DNA of 41,996 bases from Chrysochromulina tobinii (Eukaryota > Haptophyta > Prymnesiales > Chrysochromulinaceae). A program made the position numbers and the translations under genes. How positions within the stretch are numbered: position 1 is the first letter of the stretch; every line of letters begins with the position of its first letter. Where the stretch lies: the NCBI GenBank assembly GCA_001275005.1, contig JWZX01003061.1, positions 1-41,996 of the forward strand, written 5' to 3'. Positions 27,201 through 36,193 of this stretch are shown here, piece by piece. The notes under the pieces are model-generated. The model did not search any database, was not told the DNA's origin, and saw only the letters and a list, made by a program, of their open reading frames with translations.

Positions 27201-29902
27201 CCTTCTTCATGGCATCGAGTTTGATTTGATACTCGTTTCGGACGGTGATCAACTCTGCCTTGAGCTGAGTGACGCCCTGATCGAGCGAAGCCTCCTTCTG
27301 CTGATGCAGCCGCTCGCTCTTGTTGTGTCGCGCCTCGATTGAGTACGATGCCCACGTACCGAAGAAGTTTGCAAGCTCGGGCGACTTCATCCGGCTCGTC
27401 GCCGCCAAAAGCCGCCGCTTGAAGATCACCCTCTCCTCCCACATGCCGTGCCATGCGGTCCAGCCGCGAGCCTGATCCTTTTTGAGGATGCGGCGAGCGA
27501 TCATCTCTGTCAGTTGCTTCACGCGCAGCTTCTTCTGCCGATCGAGCTCCTCTTGGTGCGCCCGTTGCTTCGCTTCGAGATCACCACCTGCCTGGCCAAG
27601 AAGCTCCCGAAGCTTGTCACGCTCCCTGGTCAGCGCGTTGATCTCGTCGGCAGACTCGGAACGCACCTGAGCGAGTTCCGCACGCAGCTCCGCGACTCCC
27701 TGACCCAGCATTGCCTCGTTCTGCTGATGCAGCCGCTCGCTCTTGTTGTGTCGCGCCTCGATTGAGTACGATGCCCACGTACCGAAGAAGTTTGCCAGCG
27801 CGGGATTCTTCATCCGGGCCGCTGCAGCCTGCAGCCGCCGCTTGGCGGTCACCCTCTCCTCCCACATGCCGTGCCAGGCGGTCCAGCCGCGAGCCAGATC
27901 CTTTTTGAGGATGCGGCGAGCGATCATCTCGGACAGGTGTTGAACGCGTTTTTCCTTCTCCTTCTCCTCCCTTTCACGTTGCTCGATCAACTGCTGCTGG
28001 TATGCGGCCATGCCGCCGTCATACTCTGTAAGCTTTTTCATCAGCGCCGCTGACTTGCTCTCCGCGAGGCCGAGTTTTGTCTCGAAATCTGCGCGCTGGC
28101 GAGAGAGCTCCGCACGCAGCTCCGCGACTCCCTGATCGAGCGAAGCCTCCTTCTGCTGATGCAGCCGCTCGCTCTTGTTGTGTCGCGCCTCGATTGAGTA
28201 CGATGCCCACATACCGAAGAAGTTTGCCAGCGCGGGATTCTTCATCCGGGCCGCTGCAGCCTGCAGCCGCCGCTTGGCGGTCACCCTCTCCTCCCACATG
28301 CCGTGCCAGGCGGTCCAGCCGCGAGCCAGATCCTTTTTGAGGATGCGGCGAGCGATCATCTCGGACAAGTGCTTCACGCGCTGCTCTCTCTGCCGTTGAA
28401 GCTCCTCTTGGTGCGCCCGTTGCTTCGCTTCGAGATCACCGCCTGCCTGATCCAGCCGCGCACGCAACTCATCGCGCTCCTTCACCACGGTCTGGAACCT
28501 CTTCTCAAACTCCACGCGGACCCGGTTGAGCTCATCCTTCAGCCCCTCGGCACCGTCGGTGAGGAAGGCCTCGCGCATCTTGAGCTGCATCTGCTTTGCC
28601 TTGTCCACGGCTTTCTCCCAGTCCTGACGCCAGAATGCATATGCGGCGGAAGTCTCCGGCGCACGCAGCTTGTTGGCGACCCTCTGCATCCTCTGCTTTT
28701 GGATGACCTTCTCCTCCCACGTCGTGTACCAGGCTGTCCATCCTCGGCCAATGTCTTTGTTCATGATGCGTCGCACGATCTGCCGCCGCAGCAGCTCGAT
28801 GCGCTCCTCTCTCGCCTTGGCCTCCTGCTCTGCGAGTAGGCGCTCCTTCTCCTCAACGCTGCCGGTGAGCCCCTCGAGCTCCGCGGCCAACTCCTGCCGA
28901 GCCTGCTCCGAGGCGGCGAGCCGCACCTCGTAGTGCTCGCGGAGCTTACGTAGCTGTTCTTCCAGGTACGTCACTCCGCCCGCTGCCAAGGCTTCGCGTT
29001 CTCTCGCCTTAGCCATCGCCTCCTTGATCCTCGTCTGATCCCAGTCATGTTTCCACGTGCCATAGGCGAACGACATCGCAGGTTTTATAAGCCGCATCCC
29101 CGCCCTCCGGATGAGTGCCGAATTGCGGGTGCGCTCCTCCCACATGACGTACCACGCCGACCAGCCGCGCGTGATGTCTGCATTCATCATCCTCCGAGCA
29201 ACCTGACGGCGAAGCAAATCGACCCGAGCTTGCTTCTCGCGCTCTTGGAGAGCCTTAGTCTCTTGCTCGAGAGCTGAGAGCTCATTCATTGTGCCCTGTT
29301 GCGCCATTATGGACTGCTCTTGAGCCTCCTTGCGCACCCGCGCCATCTGGGCCTCCATCTCTTTGCGCCACGCGCGAATCGCCTCTTCATCCTCCCTTGA
29401 GGCGCCGCTTCTCCTCGATCTGGTATTCGTGACGCTCCTTGCGCTCCCGCGACAGCGTTGTTACTGCCCGGCTGAGCGCCGACTCGAGCTCACGCACACG
29501 CTTCCGCAGCACAGCACGCTCTTCGGCCCCGGACATCTCGTATGCTTTCGTGACGGACGGAGACAGCAGCGACCCTTGTTGCACCGCACTCGACGACAAC
29601 CCCGCGGCTGGCATACTCGCAATACTCGCAATACTCGCAGGCGTGATCGGGCGCATACTCTCTCTGGTGAGGGGGCGTGATTCTGGTGACCCAGAGCGTG
29701 ACCCGGGCGACCGTGTGGCCATTTGCAGAGCAGGGAGTGATGCCACGCTAGTCAAACTCCGAGTGTACGGAGACGCAGAGTGAGACCGTAGCGGCGCCCA
29801 GTCTTTTCGCGTCTTCTCGCGCAGCGCCTTGTTCAACTCGTCATGCTGAGAGAAAACGCGCATGATGATCGTTTCAATGTGGCCTTCGGAACGGGAGGCC
29901 AC
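24262..29902 (-). CDS. Giant coiled-coil protein: nine Sfi1-like Trp modules plus four centrin-like EF-hands (apparent frameshift)
   Basis: About 1,880 residues in two overlapping frames: 29902 to about 29396 (169 residues, Ser/Pro-rich then coiled coil) and about 29393-24262 (1,710 residues). One extra G in a GGG run at 29394-29396 separates them; removing it continues the coiled coil as EKRRLK then EDEEAIRAWRKE. The body has nine modules of ~60 residues, each with RR-x6-D-x2-RGW-x-AW-x3-WEE and then L-x-A-A-x-R-x4-P-x5-F-x2-W-x3-W, separated by charged coiled coil. The Trp/helix pattern is like Sfi1 repeats, which bind centrin. The C-terminus has four EF loops (DKDGDGEVSKAE, DADGGGSLAPKE, DRDGDGEVSKAE, DSDGGGKLNYKE; about 24505-24940) in LFRSW / LFDMW contexts like centrin. 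I infer a calcium-responsive basal-body or cytoskeletal fibre protein. Confidence 0.8.
27301..28378 (-). repeat. Recently duplicated modules within the coiled-coil gene
   Basis: Modules 3, 4 and 5 (Trp motifs at about 28307, 27868 and 27450) are close copies. Segments starting at 28156, 27724 and 27301 share long identical runs; the first two differ at only one or two positions over some 200 bp. The offsets are 432 and 423 bp (144 and 141 codons). Confidence 0.85.
29394..29396 (-). other. Candidate frameshift (GGG run)
   Basis: On the coding strand, CTCAAGGGAGGATGAAGAG brings a TGA into the upstream frame. Dropping one G joins the two long frames and keeps the coiled-coil chemistry. It may be a sequencing error, a real frameshift or, less likely, an unrecognised tiny intron. 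Confidence 0.6.
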
Positions 29903-30104
29903 AGCACAGTCCGCGCTTGCTTTGCTTTTGTGAAACGTCGCGCCGCGTGCATACAGGTTTCCATTTTAGGTCGGGACAGAATCTGTACTCCCCCGGTGTT
30001 GCTTAACTTGCTCATGTCGGGACCGCTCACGGTCGCATGGGCTCACGATGATCGACGATTTGGATGAAGTCATGAAGAACTCTCGCCAAACACATCTTGC
30101 AGAT

Positions 30105-31106
30105 TTAAACGGCCGATGCCACATCCATCGTCGAGGTCGTATTCTTCGTGGCGCCCCGTCGGACCCCTTCATGAGGCTCCGTGCCGAGTCCGCCGCTCCT
30201 TCCCTCTGTACTCCTCAGCGCGCCCGTTGCAGCGCCGCCGATAGCCTCGCCTTGGACTGAAGTGGGCGGCTGAAGCTCCATCGCTAATGACTCTGCACTC
30301 GGTAGTAGTGCTTCGTGAACCTCTGCGGCCCCGTGCCCCTTGCATTTGCCCTGGGCCCCACCTAGGCTGCCGCCATCATCCCGTCTGACCGCACGGCCTC
30401 CACCATGGTCCCAGCCGCCGCCGCGGCCTCGACACTTACCCTTGCCCCTGCCGCCGCCAGCCGTGTGAAACGGCGTAGCAGCGATTGGCGGTGGCAGCAC
30501 CAGTTCGACGCTGCCCGCGCCATGCACTCGGACGACAAGCACGCGATCGCTGGTAAAGATCTCGACCGCTTTGGTCGCGGGCACGGCAGTGCACTGCTCG
30601 AGCAATCGCAGGCATGGATAGAGGCGGAGGGTCTCGGCGAGAAGCGCGCAAAGCCGAACGCAGCGGCCTCGCTGATACAAAGGTATTTCGAGGGTCGGCG
30701 CTAACGGCACCAGAAGTGGAGGCGTCGGTGGCCAGCGGCACGCGAACACTTCCAGCTCAGGCGGTGCCTCAAGGTGCGGCAGCAGGCTGGCGGCAACGCG
30801 GACAACGACATCGTCGACTAAGTCATTCTGCTTGATTTTGACGAAACCAGGTAAAAAGGCTGGATCCGGCTTGTTGAGGAACACCTCCACGTGCACGTCC
30901 CCGTTTCCCTCACCATCACCACCACCGCCTTTGCCGCATCCGCACTTTTTGAAGCATACTTTCAGGACATTCCGAAGGCCCATGCGGACCACCATTAAGA
31001 CCACGATGCCGACGATGAGCCAATTGAGGCTGTTGCTGTTATGGGGTGCGCCGACGGCTTCGCCGCTGCCCGACTCGAGGAGAACGCTTCCCAGCATGTG
31101 TGCCAT
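30105..31106 (-). CDS. Unknown single-pass membrane protein, Gly-rich C-terminus
   Basis: 333 residues from ATG 31106 (MAHMLGSVLLESGSGE); the open frame starts at 31268. One membrane segment (LNWLIVGIVVLMVVRMGL, about 27-44) is followed by a Cys/Lys cluster (CFKKCGCGKGGGG), then a compact region of about 130 residues that could be a beta-rich or ubiquitin-like fold (VHVEVFLNKPDPAFLPGFV onward), then a disordered tail rich in Gly, Arg and Ser. I recognise no family. The start is downstream of repeated GAACGTTAACA words (31220-31320). Confidence 0.55.
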   Translation of the reverse strand: MAHMLGSVLLESGSGEAVGAPHNSNSLNWLIVGIVVLMVVRMGLRNVLKVCFKKCGCGKGGGGDGEGNGDVHVEVFLNKPDPAFLPGFVKIKQNDLVDDVVVRVAASLLPHLEAPPELEVFACRWPPTPPLLVPLAPTLEIPLYQRGRCVRLCALLAETLRLYPCLRLLEQCTAVPATKAVEIFTSDRVLVVRVHGAGSVELVLPPPIAATPFHTAGGGRGKGKCRGRGGGWDHGGGRAVRRDDGGSLGGAQGKCKGHGAAEVHEALLPSAESLAMELQPPTSVQGEAIGGAATGALRSTEGRSGGLGTEPHEGVRRGATKNTTSTMDVASAV

Positions 31107-31584
31107 CTGACCTGGGACGATGCTGGCTGTTGGGACAGCCCCGCGGCTGCCGCCGCGAGCACTAGACGGCGTTGGTCGTCGAGGCGCATGGAAAAAGGCG
31201 TTTCTTTTGACGTGTGGTGTGAACGTTAACACGTTCACGTTAACTTGCCATCTCGGCAAGACGCACAACCACAGGGGTCCCGTGGAGACACAACGTGGAG
31301 GGCGCGGTTGAACGTTAACACAAATGTCCTGTTGTCGTACAAATCAAATCATACTTCCTCCAAAATCCTCGATGCAAAAAGGGCTGGGGCGTCGGAGGGT
31401 AGGCGATCGGCAGTGCGTGAGTGAGGTGGAGTCGTAGTGTTAGAATTCATGTGGTGGTTATTAATAGCCTGGAAATTCTCTGTAAAAAGCTAAAAGGTGT
31501 GCGGAAAGGTGGGACATGTTAACTTCCTCGCTCTCGAATCGAATGAGATCGTAAGCACGATGAACTTCTCGTCGCGCCGGCGCA
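31107..31584. other. Intergenic region with GTTAAC-type repeats
   Basis: 478 bp. TGAACGTTAACA occurs at 31220-31231 and again at 31309-31320, and ACGTTCACGTTAAC follows the first copy, forming a partial inverted repeat. This could be a regulatory cluster for the unknown membrane protein gene. No gene is supported. Confidence 0.45.
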
Positions 31585-32799
31585 CTAAGGGCCCATATGT
31601 GTGTGCGTCCGCGCGCATTGCCAGCACGAGTGCCCAGAGCACGTCCTCCTCCTGCCTACGCGATGGGGCAAAGCACCGCCGTAGCCGCAAGGCTGTACGC
31701 AGCTGGCACAGCTAAGCGTGCCGCAGGTGCACTCAAGCTCCGTCCCGAATGGTATGGGGCTGCGGCAATGGCCTGCGGCCCAACGCTTACAACCGCCGCC
31801 TGAGGCATTGTCGGGGGCGAGGCCGCATCGGCCAGCCTTGGCATGTGCACACCAGAGGCGATGGCCATGGGCGCAGCCACTGCAGAAGAGCTCGTCGCAG
31901 AGCGCGCAGAGCACATTGCGCACGGGGAGGCACATGGCGCACAGGTCCATGCGTACGTCACACACACAAAACGAGCCCGGGTTCGCCGAGCCTGAGCTGT
32001 CCGCATGCACGCCCCAGCATTGGCGTCGCACCCTGAGGCCACGTGGCTCAGCGAAGAAGGCGCCGCAATTAGGCTTTGCACAGCGAAGCCAGCTTTGGTA
32101 GTTAGCAGCCACAGAGTGCCTCGTCGGTTCAAGCATCATTGCATGGCGCGCACGCATCGCCTCGTCCGCGGCTCGTAACTGTGCATCTTGTCGGCTGAGG
32201 TACGCGCGCCACTCTGCATCAGACCGGATGCGGATGGCCGCCTCTGCCACGTGCATGCGCATGCACTCCGGAGCGTCGCCGCATCCGTGGTGGCCATACT
32301 GAAATGGGGCCTCAGACACGCCGACGCCCACCTGGTGCCCGTTGCTTGCCCTCGCCTCTCGAAGTGCAGCTCTGCGCTCGCGTGCCCACGCCTCACGGAG
32401 CGGAACGAGCGCCTCAGCAGCAGCAGTGTGGAGTCGCTCGAGCTCTGCAGCGTGGCAGCGGACGATAAAGTCGTGCGCAATGAGCTGGAGTGGAGGGACT
32501 CCGGATACAGCGAAGCGCTTGGGCCGCTCCGGCTCCGCATCCGCTTTTGCTGCTGCCTCCGCCCTCTCTGCTGCCTTTAACCTCTTGTCAGCTGCTTTGA
32601 GTGCGGCTGACATGCCAGATCTTGACAATGAGCATTCGTGAGCGCGCTTGTTATTGCCCGCACACCGCGGGCAGGAGGCATCTCCCGGCGGCGGGAGCCG
32701 CACCGTCAGCTCAATGCCGCGCCAAGTTATGGAGCGTGTCGTCGCATGCATGTGTCTAATATCGTCAGCCTCTGTGAATGTACCCGGTACCGTGAACAT
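31585..32799 (-). CDS. Cys/His-rich zinc-finger-like protein, unknown
   Basis: 404 residues, no intron. The N-terminal part has a CPRC-x8-C cluster (about 43-56), then a long Ala/Glu/Arg-rich helical region (about 60-150). The C-terminal 150 residues are packed with Cys: CAKPNC, CVCDVRMDLCAMC, CALCDELFCSGCAHGH and CTCGTLSCASC. The CxxC-x4-FCxxC-x2-GH arrangement resembles RING or B-box zinc folds, but I cannot fit a named one. Ubiquitin ligase or nucleic-acid functions are possible but unproven. The start codon is only 92 bp from the stop of the upstream gene on the same strand. Confidence 0.5.
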   Translation of the reverse strand: MFTVPGTFTEADDIRHMHATTRSITWRGIELTVRLPPPGDASCPRCAGNNKRAHECSLSRSGMSAALKAADKRLKAAERAEAAAKADAEPERPKRFAVSGVPPLQLIAHDFIVRCHAAELERLHTAAAEALVPLREAWARERRAALREARASNGHQVGVGVSEAPFQYGHHGCGDAPECMRMHVAEAAIRIRSDAEWRAYLSRQDAQLRAADEAMRARHAMMLEPTRHSVAANYQSWLRCAKPNCGAFFAEPRGLRVRRQCWGVHADSSGSANPGSFCVCDVRMDLCAMCLPVRNVLCALCDELFCSGCAHGHRLWCAHAKAGRCGLAPDNASGGGCKRWAAGHCRSPIPFGTELECTCGTLSCASCVQPCGYGGALPHRVGRRRTCSGHSCWQCARTHTHMGP

Positions 32800-32891
32800 G
32801 TTTCGCTGTCAGCATTCGTCATCCTAGAGGAATTCCTCTGCCATCTCCCGCACGTCGGGCACAGTCATCACAGCTCCGTGGAAAACCGCAC

Positions 32892-35840
32892 TCATCTGCT
32901 CTCAGATTGATCTTTATGATCCATGCGGAACTTCATGATCTCTCGTTTCGTGAGCTCCTTGCCAGAGGTTGGCTTGCCTAACTTGGTCTCGATCGTGCGC
33001 TTAATGAACATGCACATGTGCTCGACAAGGTCCTCGGTGTCCATGGCCGGCTTCTTGTCCCACGAGGCCGGGTGCTCCTGGCAGAACTTATCGTACGCTG
33101 CGCTCACCACGCAGTCCCTGAGCTCGATCTTCTCGCCCGTCGCCTTGAGCTCCATGAGGTACTCGCCGCAGTCGCTGAAGCCGGCGTAGATGACCTCCTG
33201 CATGTCTGGGAGTGACTTCATCGTCGCCACGCGCACGATGGCTTCCAGAAAGTCCTCAAACCAAAGGTTCGTCACCTTGCGGCGTGCGGCGACCGAGCCG
33301 TCGTCGAAGGCCCACATGCGGCTCCACACGTAGACATTGCCCGCGTCCCGCGACGTGAAGGTGCGATCGAGCCACGCGAAAGCGTCGACGAGCTGCAGCC
33401 AATTGTCCCACGAAAGGCCCTCCTTAGTCGCGAACGGGTTGGGCTCATCCGACAGGTTGGGCTTCTCCTCGTAGGCGAACGCGTCGAAGATCGCGCGCAG
33501 CATGTCGAGATTCTTGCGCAGGATGGCGTCTACCCCTTCCGTGTACATCAGCTCGCGCCGGAACTTATTCGAGTCCTGATGTGCGACTTTGGGCGTCTTG
33601 GCCTCGCACTCGGCGAGCAAGCGTCCGAGCGCGTCGGACACGTCGGACATCTCCCCCGTCTGCACGTAGCGCATGACGCAGACGCGCACAAGCATCTCCA
33701 TCCACTCGCGACGGTTGAGCATCGCGTTTGGGTTGACGCACTTTGGCTCCGCTGTCGCGAGCCCCGCGGAGGAGCTCGTATTCACGACCAGGAAGAGCTG
33801 CGCAAAGTGCTCCTTCGATCGATGTTGCGAGTTGCGCTCCGTGAGCTCCAGGTGCTCGACGAACTTCTGGTACTCGTTCTTCTCGATGAACAGGCTCGGG
33901 TACACTCCGCCGATCGCGAGCTCGTGTTTGAAGCCTGGCTTCGAGATGGACGACACGGAGTAGTAGTCGTACAGGTTCCACATCACGTCACAATACCACG
34001 AAAGGTTGCCACAGACCTCGCGCAGCTCTTCGGAGGTTTGGATGTAGCCTTCGATCGCGTGCAGCTGAGCACCCGGTGACAACGGACCTCCACTTGGGGA
34101 CTGCGGCGAGGCCGGCCTGTCGGCGCCACCCTCGCCGCCAGCGCCACCCTTATCGACCCCGTCGGGCGACCGTTCCAAGACCCATTTCAAGTAGCCCGCG
34201 AGCCTGCACTCGTCCACGCGAAGCGCGCGATCCCACAGCAACTCAACCACCTTCGTCTTGAAATTGGGCGTGTCGTAAAAGTCGCGCGCGTCGCACCTCT
34301 TCTCACGCTCCGCCCAGACCGACATCGAGAGGTTCCAGCGCTCAACCACCACCTTGGCCTTCGGCTTCTCTGCCACCTTGATCACCACCTCCTCCACCTG
34401 CTCGCGAATGACGAAGCGGTTGAGCGCGACGTTCCTCACGGCCGCGCTGTACTGAGCACGCAGCCTTGGATCGTCTCCACGCCCGTGCTCGGAGGCCTCC
34501 AGCAGCGCCGCAAGCGCTCTCGTGGCGTCCGTGCGTGCGCTTTGCTGGCGCCTCTCAAACTCATCGATCGCGTCCTCGTACACCTCCGGCACTGCCCAGC
34601 CGCCCGGCAGCTCTGGGCGCAGTGACGCGAGCGGCGCCGCATAGATTTTGGGCTTGGCGGGCGGCGGTGTGCTCGAACGGGCGGACTCGGGGGGGCGCGC
34701 GCGCACATAGATAGGAGGGGCCCTGTCCAGCACCGCGGCGTACGAGCGAATGGCCTCGTCGCGATCTCGATTGCTTTCCTGTCGGGCTCTCAGCCGGACC
34801 GCGTTCGCGTCGCTCGAGTACAGGTCGTTGTAGTGAGCCCGCCAGATCTCCGCGCGGCTCGCGTTCGGGTCCGCCATCACGTCCCGGCGGTACTTCGCCG
34901 CCTCGGTCGGCACGAGTTTCGGCCGAGGCGGTGCCTTCGAGAAGCGAGATCGACTCACGCCATCGTACACGCTGCGTCCATGGGCGCCCATTGAAGGGTG
35001 AGCGGTGTGCCCGCGGCTGGTCTGGGCGGAACGAGGCTGGGGGGTTGGTGACCACGTGTCTCGGGTGTACGCTGGTGTCTCCCGAAACGTGTAGGGCAGG
35101 CTCGAGCTCAGCAGCTGACGAAACTCGACGGGATGCTGGGCGCGCACGACCTCAAGATGCGGATCTCCGCCAGTGACGAATCGTACGCCCTCGAGCAAGT
35201 CGGCATCGTCGGCGGTGGGCTTGGGACTCGTTGCGACGAGCTCTTTCACGGTGGATTGCACGAACCGGGAGACCTGGGTTGTGAGAGTGGTGATCATTTC
35301 CTTGTAGCTCGATGCCGGTAGCTCACCTAGCTCCTTGCGGCGCTGCGCTGCGTCTTTCCAGAGCCCTCGAGAATAGGCGGGCGTCGAGGATGGTGTGAAG
35401 GATGGCGCGGGTGCGCCGGCCTGCAGGGATGAACAAGACGGTGCGCCTGCTTGATGGTGCCGCGGTCTGGAACTTGTGGGTGTTCTCATCACACGAGGGG
35501 ATTTGGGTGTTCTCATCGACGTGCAAGGGCACGACGCGATTGGCGACGTGGGATCGTCAAACGGCTGCCGGATCATCGCGCCGGCCCGCGCGGCGCCGTG
35601 TACAAGGAACGAGGGGGGCGCCGAGGCCGGTCGCGTGATGACCGGCGATTCTTCTTCCAGTCCTCTGGGTACATGCACGGATTGAGCCTCTATGGCTTGA
35701 AGGACTCGAGGAGAGGGGTCTTTTGTGCCTGATGCGAAAGACATTCGCTTTCTCGGCGGGGTGCTCTTTCCGGGGCTCGCTTCTCGGCATTCCAGGACCG
35801 CGCCCGTTGCTCCGTCAGACGATTCGACCACACGCTCCAT
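32892..35840 (-). CDS. Large protein of unknown function
   Basis: 982 residues from ATG 35840 (MERVVESSDGATG); the frame is open to an ATG at 36008, giving 1,038. No intron. The N-terminal third is Ser/Pro/Arg-rich and probably disordered (SPRVMRTPTSSRPRHH). From about residue 430 on it becomes structured and highly charged, with helical stretches such as VYEDAIDEFERRQQ and LNRREWMEMLVRVCVMRYV. The latter resembles EF-hand-like helix pairs of flagellar or cytoskeletal proteins, but no intact calcium loop is visible. No signal peptide, membrane segment or enzyme motif is apparent. I do not recognise the family. Confidence 0.6.
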   Translation of the reverse strand: MERVVESSDGATGAVLECREASPGKSTPPRKRMSFASGTKDPSPRVLQAIEAQSVHVPRGLEEESPVITRPASAPPSFLVHGAARAGAMIRQPFDDPTSPIASCPCTSMRTPKSPRVMRTPTSSRPRHHQAGAPSCSSLQAGAPAPSFTPSSTPAYSRGLWKDAAQRRKELGELPASSYKEMITTLTTQVSRFVQSTVKELVATSPKPTADDADLLEGVRFVTGGDPHLEVVRAQHPVEFRQLLSSSLPYTFRETPAYTRDTWSPTPQPRSAQTSRGHTAHPSMGAHGRSVYDGVSRSRFSKAPPRPKLVPTEAAKYRRDVMADPNASRAEIWRAHYNDLYSSDANAVRLRARQESNRDRDEAIRSYAAVLDRAPPIYVRARPPESARSSTPPPAKPKIYAAPLASLRPELPGGWAVPEVYEDAIDEFERRQQSARTDATRALAALLEASEHGRGDDPRLRAQYSAAVRNVALNRFVIREQVEEVVIKVAEKPKAKVVVERWNLSMSVWAEREKRCDARDFYDTPNFKTKVVELLWDRALRVDECRLAGYLKWVLERSPDGVDKGGAGGEGGADRPASPQSPSGGPLSPGAQLHAIEGYIQTSEELREVCGNLSWYCDVMWNLYDYYSVSSISKPGFKHELAIGGVYPSLFIEKNEYQKFVEHLELTERNSQHRSKEHFAQLFLVVNTSSSAGLATAEPKCVNPNAMLNRREWMEMLVRVCVMRYVQTGEMSDVSDALGRLLAECEAKTPKVAHQDSNKFRRELMYTEGVDAILRKNLDMLRAIFDAFAYEEKPNLSDEPNPFATKEGLSWDNWLQLVDAFAWLDRTFTSRDAGNVYVWSRMWAFDDGSVAARRKVTNLWFEDFLEAIVRVATMKSLPDMQEVIYAGFSDCGEYLMELKATGEKIELRDCVVSAAYDKFCQEHPASWDKKPAMDTEDLVEHMCMFIKRTIETKLGKPTSGKELTKREIMKFRMDHKDQSESR

Positions 35841-36193
35841 CGCTTTGATCGTGACCGCTCCGCCGGCCAAGGGGACGGACACCAACAGTTGAACAGTTGT
35901 CCCATTTATGGATAGAAGGGGGGTTAAAAAGTGTGCCGCGGGTTGCATGCACCACATAATTGCACATCGCACGTCCCCAAGAATGCGCTGTGGTGAGAGA
36001 AGTGCCATAGGGGCCGCGCCGAGGAACAGTGAAACAGTGTAAACCCTGCCCCAAATCGTACATGTTCACATGCGATACATTCTTAACGAAGAAAACGCCC
36101 CTCGTCAACATCTAATCCTACTATCCTTTTCCGAGTATCGCGAGTGTTACCGGTACTATGTAACAGCCAATTCACACCTCTGCGCAAGGAAAA
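35841..36193. promoter_or_regulatory. Divergent intergenic region
   Basis: 353 bp between the large unknown gene (-) and the exostosin gene (+), so it should contain both promoters. It includes an AT-rich patch around 36060-36130 and GTTACCGGTACTATGTAAC (36147-36165), a short foldback-element-like end. Confidence 0.4.
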
